A stretch of DNA of 7,332 nucleotides from Spirochaetales bacterium (GCA_031266855.1 JAISAF010000066.1:1-7332), one strand, 5' to 3'. Counted from the stretch's first letter, positions 1-5,255 are shown. Numbers and translations: made by a program. The notes: generated by a model not told the origin, from the sequence alone.

Positions 1-115
1 CGGAATCCCTGGCGCGCGCCCCAGCGGCAGCCCGCGAATTTGCGAACGCAAATTCGCGACCAGCCAGGCTGCATGGGCGAGCAGAAAAATTGCGTATGCA
101 ATTTTTCGACCAGCC
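1..115. repeat. two variable-stem hairpins with family linkers
   Basis: Hairpin 33-58 pairs CGCGAATTTGC with GCAAATTCGCG. Hairpin 84-107 pairs GAAAAATTGC with GCAATTTTTC around GTAT. Both arm pairs are perfect. The linker before the first hairpin (about 11-31, GCGCGCGCC-CCAGCGGCAGC) is the same linker that borders hairpins at 589-606, 3487-3505, 5315-5333 and 5391-5409. Each stem is followed by GACCAGCC or ACCAGCC. This places the stretch in the modular palindrome family described for 438-716. There is no gene here; open frames across it are by-products of the repeats. Confidence 0.75.
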
Positions 116-132
116 CCGGAAAGCCCTGTTAT

Positions 133-173
133 GAAGCTCCCGCGGAGAAGACTCTGCGGGAGCTTCTTTTGTT
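133..173 (+). terminator. Rho-independent terminator for a gene left of the window
   Basis: A 15-bp stem (133-147 with 152-166, one G-U pair, AAGA loop, GC-rich centre) is followed directly by TTTTGTT. The T-run lies only on the + strand 3' side, so it should end + strand transcription coming from upstream. The gene it serves is outside the window, more than 115 bp away, with two hairpins in between. Confidence 0.65.
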
Positions 174-191
174 AAGGAATAGGAATTATAT

Positions 192-232
192 GGCATGGCC
201 CATCAACTCCGCAGAAGTTGATGGGCCATGCC
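192..232. repeat. 17-bp perfect inverted repeat
   Basis: GGCATGGCCCATCAACT (192-208) is exactly complementary to 216-232, with a 7-nt loop CCGCAGA. There is no T-run, so it is not a classical terminator. It differs from the other hairpins of the region: its loop is longer, its tip is not GC-closed, and no family linker lies beside it. It could be a palindrome of another family or an operator-like site; no second copy is visible in the window. Confidence 0.6.
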
Positions 233-246
233 TTCCAAATCAAAAA

Positions 247-329
247 CACGCTTCCGCGTGCGTTTACTTGGGCATGGCAATTAGTTGCGCGTAACCAGTC
301 GGTCGCAATTTTGCCAGAGCAAAATTGCG
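247..329. repeat. two small variable-stem hairpins
   Basis: Hairpin 247-260 pairs CACGC with GCGTG around TTCC. Hairpin 304-329 pairs CGCAATTTTGC with GCAAAATTGCG around CAGA (11 bp, perfect). Both close with GC-loop-GC like the rest of the family. From 330 to 437 the DNA is GC-rich with repeated GTTACGCG-type linkers (353-360, 411-418) resembling those beside hairpins in the A and B elements, and a short GCGCG/CGCGC inverted repeat at 349-361. No gene is seen anywhere in 1-720. Confidence 0.6.
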
Positions 330-437
330 TGGTTTGCCACCAGGCACAGCGCGTTACGCGCCGCGCACCGTATGTAAGGCCGGCTGCCGCCACCGCGCTT
401 ATAGCCTGCTGTTACGCGCGCGGCGTCAAAAGCGGGT

Positions 438-716
438 CACGCAAATAATTGCCGTTCGGCAATTATTTGCGTGCGTATAACGCCGCGTATTGCGGCCCGC
501 GCGGTTTCCGCGCGGGCGCGGGGGGCAGCGTTATGCGAAATGAATATCCGGCGTTCATTGTGAATGCGCAGGCATTCACAATGAACGCGCTGCCGCTGGT
601 GCGCGCGCCAGGGATTGCAGCGGAAAGCCCGCAGGATTTGCATGTGCAAATCCGAGGACTTGGAGCGGAAAGCCCGGTTTTTTGGGGCGCGTGAAGCGCG
701 TCCAAAAAAAGGCGCC
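438..716 (+). repeat. five-hairpin composite palindromic element, copy A
   Basis: Five hairpins in order: M1 438-473 (16-bp perfect stem, GTTC loop), M2 495-517 (10 bp, TTT loop), M3 551-588 (17-bp perfect stem, GCAG loop), M4 634-653 (GGATTTGC arms), and M5 678-709 (T-run, GC-rich imperfect stem, A-run). M2 sits inside a wider inverted repeat, 474-483 with 528-537. Linkers are 518-550, 589-633 (including GCGGAAAGCCCGCA) and 654-677 (GAGGACTTGGAGCGGAAAGC...). The same chain occurs reversed at 3379-3666. The linker 589-633 matches that copy at about 41 of 44 positions, while M1, M3, M4 and M5 have different but still self-complementary arms. No coding gene is likely here. Confidence 0.85.
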
Positions 717-723
717 GGTAAAC

Positions 724-752
724 TTGTATAGGTTTTTGTGAATCTGTATACT
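724..752 (+). promoter_or_regulatory. sigma70-like promoter of the ABC operon
   Basis: TTGTAT (724-729) and TATACT (747-752, 5 of 6 to the -10 consensus) are 17 bp apart. The expected transcript start, about 7 nt past the -10 box, falls at or next to the ATG at 759, so the operon mRNA may be leaderless or nearly so. The -35 box is weak (3 of 6). The promoter starts only 8 bp beyond the end of palindromic element A. Confidence 0.55.
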
Positions 753-758
753 GGTTTT

Positions 759-1766
759 ATGACTGGAAAAATCAGATTTATGCTTGCCGTGCTGGCGGGG
801 TTTATGCCGTTTCCGCTGTGCGCGAGGGGCGCGTGGGAGGATTCCTCCGCTGGTGGCGGGGCTGTAACTTTACAGGTTGCCGCTTTGAAGGGGCCGACGG
901 GTATTGGTATGATTAAGATGTTTCGGGACAGGCCGGCGCTTGGTGAGAATGTGGGGGCGGAGTATACGGCGTATGGGTCGCCTGATGTGCTTGTTCCGCG
1001 GCTTGTGAAGGGGGAGCTTGATATCGCGGCGCTTCCGGGGAATCTGGCGGCGAATTTGTATAACCGGGGGGCGCCGTATCGTTTGGCTGGTATTATTGGG
1101 AATGGCGTTTTGTATCTTGTTTCGACTGATCCGCAGGTGGTTTCGCTTGAGTCGCTTGCGGGGAGGACTGTGCAGAATGTGGCCAGGGGCGCGACGCCGG
1201 AATTTGTTGTGCGTCATATTTTGGAGAAGCGGGGGCTTGCGGCTTCTGTTGATGTGCGTTTTCAGTACAATCACGCGGAGCTTGCGCAGCTTCTTATCGC
1301 GGGCCGGGAAACTTTGGGGGTTTTGCCGGAGCCTTTCGCGTCTAAGGTTTTGGGCGCGGCGCGGGGGGCGCGTATTGTGGTGGATTTTCAGGAGGAGTGG
1401 GCCGCTGTTCATGGGGGGCGGGGTTTGTATCCGATGTCTGTTCTTGTGGCGCGGAAATCTCTGTATGATGGGAATGGCGGGGATGCCGGGGTTTCGGGGG
1501 CGCTTGAAAACTTTTTGGTGGAATTCCGCAAGTCCCAGGAATGGGTTTTGTCGCGGCCTCTGGAGGCGGGTGTTCTGGCGGAGGAGTTGCAGTTTGGTTT
1601 AACCGCGGGGGAGGCTGCGGCGGCGATTCCCCGCTGTAATCTGGTGTTTGTGGATGCGGCCGAGGCGCGGCCTGTACTTGAGGAGTTTCTTGGTATTTTC
1701 CTTGATTTCGCTCCTGAATCAATTGGTGGAAAACTTCCCGATGAAGGTTTTTATAAAAAGCCGTAG
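759..1766 (+). CDS. ABC importer substrate-binding protein, NitT/TauT (SsuA/NMT1-like) type
   Basis: This is probably the periplasmic binding protein that delivers a small substrate to the permease and ATPase encoded next. From the ATG at 759 it has 335 residues. Residues 1-25 form a signal peptide: basic start MTGKIR, hydrophobic LAVLAGFMPFPL, then C21-A-R-G-A. C21 lacks a standard lipobox (L at -1), so lipidation is doubtful. LKGPTGIGM (43-51) and VLPEPFASK (188-196) are typical of this family, as is the length of about 330. A GTG at 738 would add seven residues but lies between the -35 and -10 boxes, so 759 is preferred; neither start has a good ribosome-binding site. Codon use is unusual: GGG, GCG, CTT and GTT dominate, unlike the kinase at 5557. 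The substrate (sulfonate, nitrate-like ion, vitamin precursor or other) cannot be assigned. Confidence 0.9.
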   Translation: MTGKIRFMLAVLAGFMPFPLCARGAWEDSSAGGGAVTLQVAALKGPTGIGMIKMFRDRPALGENVGAEYTAYGSPDVLVPRLVKGELDIAALPGNLAANLYNRGAPYRLAGIIGNGVLYLVSTDPQVVSLESLAGRTVQNVARGATPEFVVRHILEKRGLAASVDVRFQYNHAELAQLLIAGRETLGVLPEPFASKVLGAARGARIVVDFQEEWAAVHGGRGLYPMSVLVARKSLYDGNGGDAGVSGALENFLVEFRKSQEWVLSRPLEAGVLAEELQFGLTAGEAAAAIPRCNLVFVDAAEARPVLEEFLGIFLDFAPESIGGKLPDEGFYKKP

Positions 1767-2562
1767 GAAAAACTATAGGAACTACTATAGGAACTATAGG
1801 AAGAACCAGGGGAAGAGCCATAGGGTTTTTTTTGCTGGCGTTCTGGCTTTTGCGCTTCTTTATGTTGTCTGGGAGGCCGCCGCCGGGCTTATGGGGGCTT
1901 CCATCATACTGCCTGGGCCTGGGGAAACTTTTCGTGAGACTTTGCGTCTTATATCGGGCGCCGGGTTCTGGTATTCGCTTGGTTCTACTTTGCTGCGGGG
2001 GCTTGCGGGTTTTGCTGTTTCGTTTGTTTTGGGGCTGGCGGCGGGGTTCCTGGCGGGAAAATATCCGCTTTTCGCGGGTTTCATCCATCCTTATATGACG
2101 ATTATCCGTTCCACGCCGCTTATGGCGCTTATTCTTATTGCTATTGTCTGGTTTCCGACGGAGGCTGTTCCGGTTTTTGCCGCTGTTCTTATGGCTTTTC
2201 CTGTTGTGTGCCAGAATGTCGCCTCCGGTGTGCGCGCTGTGGATCCGGGTCTTGTGGAGATGGCACGGGTGTACCGGGCGGGGAAACGGCGGCTTTTTGC
2301 GCGTTTGTATTTTCCGTCGCTTGCCCCGTTTCTGGCGGCGGGGATTTCCTCTGGTTTGGGGCTTGCCTGGCGCGTTGTTGTGGCGGCGGAGGTTTTAAGC
2401 CAGCCCCTGTGGGGCATTGGTACGGGAATGCAGGAAGCGAAGATGCGGCTTGAAACTCCGCGTGTCTTTGCCTGGACAGCCGCGGCCCTCCTTTTGAGCT
2501 GGCTGAGCGATTTTGGCCTGAGCCGTTTTTCATCGTGGAAGACGGACGGGAGGAGCCTGTGA
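1741..2562 (+). CDS. ABC importer permease, SsuC/TauC-like (BPD_transp_1)
   Basis: Inner-membrane permease of the same importer, 273 residues. About six hydrophobic segments can be seen, near 29-50, 79-105, 117-137, 141-160, 194-222 and 243-262. The cytoplasmic EAA loop that contacts the ATPase is present as EMARVYRAG (173-181), with LYFPSLAP following. The ATG at 1741 overlaps the end of the binding-protein gene by 26 nt, which suggests translational coupling; GGTGG/GGAAAA sequence lies 11-16 nt upstream but no strong ribosome-binding site does. An in-frame ATG at 1648 would overlap by 119 nt and was not chosen. The N-terminal tail (residues 7-28) is basic and repetitive, with R-N-Y triplets encoded by a 9-bp DNA repeat. 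The gene joins the ATPase gene through a GTGA overlap. Confidence 0.93.
   Translation: MKVFIKSRRKNYRNYYRNYRKNQGKSHRVFFAGVLAFALLYVVWEAAAGLMGASIILPGPGETFRETLRLISGAGFWYSLGSTLLRGLAGFAVSFVLGLAAGFLAGKYPLFAGFIHPYMTIIRSTPLMALILIAIVWFPTEAVPVFAAVLMAFPVVCQNVASGVRAVDPGLVEMARVYRAGKRRLFARLYFPSLAPFLAAGISSGLGLAWRVVVAAEVLSQPLWGIGTGMQEAKMRLETPRVFAWTAAALLLSWLSDFGLSRFSSWKTDGRSL
1772..1801 (+). repeat. 9-bp tandem repeat in the permease 5' end
   Basis: ACTATAGGA occurs three times, at 1772-1780, 1784-1792 and 1793-1801, with 3 nt between the first two. It starts 6 nt after the stop codon of the binding-protein gene and encodes the (Y-R-N)-rich cytoplasmic tail of the permease. The unit is a multiple of three, so changes in copy number would keep the frame. 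Confidence 0.8.
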
Positions 2563-2618
2563 CAAAGGGGCCTGGAACAGAGGGGTCTGTGACAGAAAGG
2601 TTTGTGACGGAGAGGGCT
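2559..2618 (+). repeat. four imperfect 15-bp units at the ATPase gene start
   Basis: The units are 2559-2573 GTGACAAAGGGGCCT, 2574-2588 GGAACAGAGGGGTCT, 2589-2603 GTGACAGAAAGGTTT and 2604-2618 GTGACGGAGAGGGCT. Three begin with GTG, and each carries an AG-rich stretch that resembles a ribosome-binding site for the next unit. They encode a repeated V-T-(K/E)-(G/R) tail ahead of the ATPase fold. Confidence 0.75.
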
Positions 2619-3341
2619 ATTCTTGTCCAGAACCTGTGCGGAGGGTTCGCGGATCTTGTGCTGTTTGATGACTTTTCCTTTTCCTGCGCGGCTGGCCGGA
2701 CAAGCGTCCTTCTGGGGCCTTCGGGCTGCGGGAAGACGACGCTGCTGAATCTTCTTGCCGGCCTTCTCGCGCCCGAGAGCGGGACGCTTCTGGTACATGG
2801 CCTGCCCGCCGGGGAGGCGCGGGTAAGCTATCTTTTCCAGCAGCCGAGGCTTCTTCCCTGGCTTACGGTTGAACAGAATCTTGATTTTGTTCTTTCGCCG
2901 GATATTCCCCGGCGGGAAAGGCAGGCCCGTATCCGGGAGCATCTGCGGCAGGTCTCCCTGGAGGACGCCGCTGGCAAATACCCCGGCGGGCTTTCCGGCG
3001 GGATGGCTCAAAGGGCGGCGATGGCGCGGGCCTTCTGTTTCGAGTCGGAGGCCCTTCTTATGGACGAGGCTTTCCAGGGGCTTGATTTGCCGCTGAAGTT
3101 TTCCCTTATCGCCTCGTTTCAGGCGCTTATGACGCGGAGGCCGAAAACGACTTTGTTCGTGACGCATGATATACGCGAAGCCCTGCTTGTGGGCGATGAT
3201 ATTTTTGTCCTCTCCCAGCCTCCCGCGCGGATCGTTTTTTCGCTCGCCAACCCTGTTCCCCGGTCCATGCGTTCGCCCGACTGCGCGGACTTCCCCCATC
3301 TCGAAAAGGATTTGTTTGAAGCCCTGAAGCCCGCGCCCTGA
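2559..3341 (+). CDS. ABC importer ATP-binding protein, SsuB/TauB-like
   Basis: Cytoplasmic ATPase that powers the importer, 260 residues from GTG 2559. Walker A is GPSGCGKT (53-60), Q-loop FQQPRLLPW (93-101), signature LSGGMAQR (145-152), Walker B ALLMDEAF (165-172), D-loop GLD (174-176) and switch His in VTHD (203). All elements for ATP hydrolysis are present. Walker B is followed by A-F instead of the commoner P-F. The GTG at 2559 overlaps the permease stop (GTGA) and has GGGAGGAG at 2548-2555, so it is preferred over the in-frame GTG at 2535, which would overlap by 28 nt. Further GTG codons at 2589 and 2604 lie in a 15-bp repeat, so the exact N-terminus is uncertain. Conserved ABC sequence starts near residue 20. 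Third gene of the operon; no terminator follows within 40 nt. Confidence 0.95.
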   Translation: MTKGPGTEGSVTERFVTERAILVQNLCGGFADLVLFDDFSFSCAAGRTSVLLGPSGCGKTTLLNLLAGLLAPESGTLLVHGLPAGEARVSYLFQQPRLLPWLTVEQNLDFVLSPDIPRRERQARIREHLRQVSLEDAAGKYPGGLSGGMAQRAAMARAFCFESEALLMDEAFQGLDLPLKFSLIASFQALMTRRPKTTLFVTHDIREALLVGDDIFVLSQPPARIVFSLANPVPRSMRSPDCADFPHLEKDLFEALKPAP

Positions 3342-3378
3342 CAGGGAAAGCGTGAGTTATGCGATAGGTACATGAGCC

Positions 3379-3666
3379 GGGCGCATTTTTTTGCCCGCCA
3401 TAGGCGGGCAAAAAAACCAGGCTTTCCGCTGCAAGTCCTCGGAATTGCCCACGGCAATTCCTGCGGGCTTTCCGCTCCAATCCTTTGCGCGCGCCCAGCG
3501 GCAGCGCGTCCAGCGTGAATGCTTCGCATTCACGCTGGACGCCGGATAACCATTTCGCATAACGTTACCCCCGCACCCGCGCGGAAACCGCGCGGGCCGG
3601 TTACGCGGCGGATTTGCCACAGGCAAATCCGCCGGCCGGGTTCTACGCGCATAATTGCGCCCGGCC
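3379..3666 (-). repeat. five-hairpin composite palindromic element, copy B (reverse of A)
   Basis: Read on the - strand it repeats the order of copy A. M1 is 3606-3634 (13 bp, GGCGGATTTGCC arms); M2 3576-3596 (identical core to copy A); M3 3506-3542 (17-bp perfect stem, TTC loop); M4 3441-3461 (GGAATTGCC arms, CAC loop); M5 3386-3416 (T7-GCCCGCC, ATA, GGCGGGC-A7, 14 bp perfect). Between M2 and M3, 3551-3564 is the exact reverse complement of 529-542. The M3 arms differ from copy A at three positions, each matched on the other arm. An outer inverted repeat, 3634-3640 with 3660-3666, closes the far end. It begins 38 nt after the ATPase stop. From 3667 to 3788 the DNA is AT-rich and no feature was seen. 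Confidence 0.85.
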
Positions 3667-3788
3667 CTGCATCCTATACCTTAAAAAGCCCGTAGTACGT
3701 CTTCGTAACACCTGAAAATTTACCTGGTAAAATAACCGCTAAGTCAAACAAGTTGAATAAGAAAGCAAAAAAGTAACAAAAGACTTTG

Positions 3789-3996
3789 AGAGCCTGTTCA
3801 ATATCTTGAAAACCCCTGGGCGCGCAAGGGATAGAAGTGGAAAGCCCGCAGGAAGCGCGTCGGCGCTTCCGAGGACTTGGAACGGATAGCCCGGTTTTTT
3901 GCGGTCAGGGAATTTGCGGCGCAAATTCCCTGACCGCAAAAAATGCGCCCAAATTCTGATATTGAAGCGAAATTATAAAGATGTTGCACAGGCTCT
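3789..3996 (+). repeat. palindromic unit copy C nested in an outer inverted repeat
   Basis: The core unit runs from GGGCGC (3818) to TGCGCCC (3944-3950). It holds M4 at 3851-3870 (GGAAGCGC arms, GTCG loop), the conserved linker GAGGACTTGG...AGCCCGG, and M5 at 3895-3943, a perfect 23-bp stem with T6 and A6 at its base and a GGC loop. This unit sits inside flanking inverted repeats: AGAGCCTGT (3789-3797) with ACAGGCTCT (3988-3996), and TCAATATC (3798-3805) with GATATTGA (3958-3965). The outer pair is AT-richer than the unit, so the unit may have inserted into an older symmetrical sequence. No target-site duplication is evident. Confidence 0.8.
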
Positions 3997-4027
3997 GAGA
4001 AACCCAATTCCCGTTCTTATCCTTTTT

Positions 4028-4046
4028 GACTTCTTCGGCTTCGCGG
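4028..4046 (+). repeat. 19-bp direct repeat, copy 1
   Basis: GACTTCTTCGGCTTCGCGG is identical to 6894-6912. Both copies are followed by an A/T-rich stretch (GATTTTTAAAAG and TTAAAAAATTC). The rest of 3997-4104, between copy C and the end of the PilZ gene, shows no gene and no clear terminator for the - strand. Confidence 0.7.
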
Positions 4047-4104
4047 CAGGATTTTTAAAAGTTACCGGATACTAGTGAACGATGCCCTAAAACCAGCCCC
4101 GCAA

Positions 4105-4995
4105 TCAGCCGGAAGGCTGCTCCGGCGGAGGCGTATCCGGGTCGGGACTGGGCAAAGGATTTTCCACCGGGGGCTTCTGCTGAACAGCAGAGGGTTTATG
4201 TTTCAACTGCCGCAGATAATCGTTAATGATGATTTTGTAGCGGATAGGAATACTCTCCTCCTTGAACTGGATAGCAAACGCGGAAATATCCTTACGGCCC
4301 TCTACAGGTTCAAAACGGAGAATCCTGCCTTCAAGTATGAGCGGTTCCGCCGAATCCTCAGGTTCCAGATGGAGGAGGGCGGTTTTATCTACCATAAATT
4401 TGGCGACACCCGCAATAAGGACTTTCGCTCCGGAAAAGGAAAGGTCCCGGATGATTCCCTTCCGTGGCACGCTTTCAACCGAAAGCGTTATTTCCTTTGC
4501 TTTTAGGCCCAGCTTTTCCATAACCTCGGTTGTCAGGACAATGCGTTCCTCCTTGCGTTTCTTGGAATTAACATTCGCTTCCAGAAGCTCGCCAAGCGCG
4601 CTGATAAGGTCGTCCGCCGGCCTATGGGTAAAGGTAAGGGCAATGATGTTCAACCCGGGATTCGCCGCCCCATAGGGAAGCAGACCGCTAATCCGCGCAC
4701 TAACAAAAAACGACACAGGATCCGGCTTGTCCGACAGAAAACTGAACCGCAGATTTACCATATTATTTGCCTTTTGGGCAATGGCCTGGATTCCAAGTTT
4801 CGCGTTGACAATAACCTTTGCCGAAGTCATCGAACTCGAATAGATGATGCACGGCCACTGATAGCCGACGCATTTCAGGTATACCTGCTTTGGAACAAGC
4901 CCAATAGCTTTTACAACATCTTTGGTAAAAGTAACATCGAGAGAGGAATATTCTTCATAAAACCGCATTAAATGCTGGCTTAGTATTATAGACAT
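4105..4995 (-). CDS. PilZ-domain protein, probable cyclic-di-GMP receptor
   Basis: Probably a cytoplasmic receptor of the second messenger cyclic-di-GMP, 296 residues from the ATG at 4995. No signal peptide or membrane segment is seen. The N-terminal ~140 residues form a family-specific domain (starting MSIILSQH, with VTFTKDVV and NNMVNLRFSF). A C-terminal PilZ barrel follows with the full ligand motif: RKEER (147-151, RxxxR) and DLSFSG (184-189, DxSxxG). The last ~32 residues are a proline-rich tail (for example PSPDPDTPPPEQPSG), likely disordered. The domain order and N-terminus recall treponemal PilZ proteins, which is my recollection rather than a search. An in-frame TTG at 5025 would add ten residues but lies within the promoter spacer, so 4995 is chosen. 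Single gene, convergent with the transporter and divergent from the kinase, flanked by palindromic copies C and D. Confidence 0.9.
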   Translation of the reverse strand: MSIILSQHLMRFYEEYSSLDVTFTKDVVKAIGLVPKQVYLKCVGYQWPCIIYSSSMTSAKVIVNAKLGIQAIAQKANNMVNLRFSFLSDKPDPVSFFVSARISGLLPYGAANPGLNIIALTFTHRPADDLISALGELLEANVNSKKRKEERIVLTTEVMEKLGLKAKEITLSVESVPRKGIIRDLSFSGAKVLIAGVAKFMVDKTALLHLEPEDSAEPLILEGRILRFEPVEGRKDISAFAIQFKEESIPIRYKIIINDYLRQLKHKPSAVQQKPPVENPLPSPDPDTPPPEQPSG

Positions 4996-5010
4996 TGTTT
5001 TCAAGAAAAT

Positions 5011-5039
5011 ATTATGATACTCCAAAGGACAAAAGTCAA
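5011..5039 (-). promoter_or_regulatory. sigma70-like promoter of the PilZ gene
   Basis: On the - strand, TTGACT (5034-5039) and CATAAT (5011-5016) are separated by 17 bp; both are close to consensus. The transcript should start near 5004, giving a leader of about 8 nt before the ATG at 4995. This supports that start and argues against the TTG at 5025. No strong ribosome-binding site fits in so short a leader. Confidence 0.7.
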
Positions 5040-5119
5040 CAGTAACGAAAAAAGACGCTATAGTTTCTACATTATTTACTTTTTATAGCTATCGCATTCC
5101 GGGAGTGCGCAATCAGTCA

Positions 5120-5255
5120 TCTTCGGGCGCATTTTTCGCGGTTTAGGAATTTGCGCCGCAAATTCCCAAACCGCGAAAAACCGGGCTTTCCGCTCCAAGT
5201 CCTCGGATTTGCCCATGCAAATCCTGTGGGCTTTCCGCTTCAATGCGCCCGAAGA
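5120..5255 (-). repeat. palindromic unit copy D with 14-bp terminal inverted repeats
   Basis: TCTTCGGGCGCATT (5120-5133) is the exact reverse complement of 5242-5255. Inside are M5 at 5132-5180 (22 of 23 pairs; the exception is a G-T wobble when read on the - strand; GCC loop) and M4 at 5205-5224 (GGATTTGC arms, CCAT loop). The - strand linker GAGGACTTGGAGCGGAAAGC matches copy A exactly. GGGCTTTCCGCT occurs twice as a direct repeat (5183-5194 and 5228-5239). This is the most compact and symmetrical copy, so it best defines the ends of the core unit. Confidence 0.85.

Noticed and set aside
438..540. Integron attC-like sites (GCGTTATGC and ATAACGC around GC-rich stems)
   Set aside because: GTTATGC does not fit the GTTRRRY core, extrahelical bases are not evident, no cassette array is present, and no integrase gene is in the window.
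40..705. Small open frames on both strands across 1-720
   Set aside because: They run through palindromic repeats, lack ribosome-binding sites, and encode peptides that mirror the repeat sequence.
1648..1740. Permease start at ATG 1648
   Set aside because: It would overlap the upstream gene by 119 nt and add residues not typical of the family; ATG 1741 fits better.
870..3299. Long - strand open frames (870-1412, 1342-2088, 2091-3299)
   Set aside because: They lie opposite well-supported transporter genes. Their products are low-complexity, rich in R, K and P, and explained by the sense strand's G/T bias.
3386..3416. M5 hairpin as terminator of the ABC operon
   Set aside because: The T-run precedes the stem and an A-run follows it on both strands, the opposite of a Rho-independent terminator.
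4075..4971. + strand frames opposite the PilZ gene
   Set aside because: The - strand frame has a full PilZ motif and its own promoter; the + frames show no recognisable protein.
4996..5025. TTG 5025 as start of the PilZ gene
   Set aside because: It lies in the spacer of the predicted promoter, upstream of the expected transcript start.
438..5255. Standard REP/REPIN elements of a RAYT transposase
   Set aside because: No GTAG-type tetranucleotide beside the hairpins and no transposase in the window; a RAYT-like enzyme elsewhere cannot be excluded.
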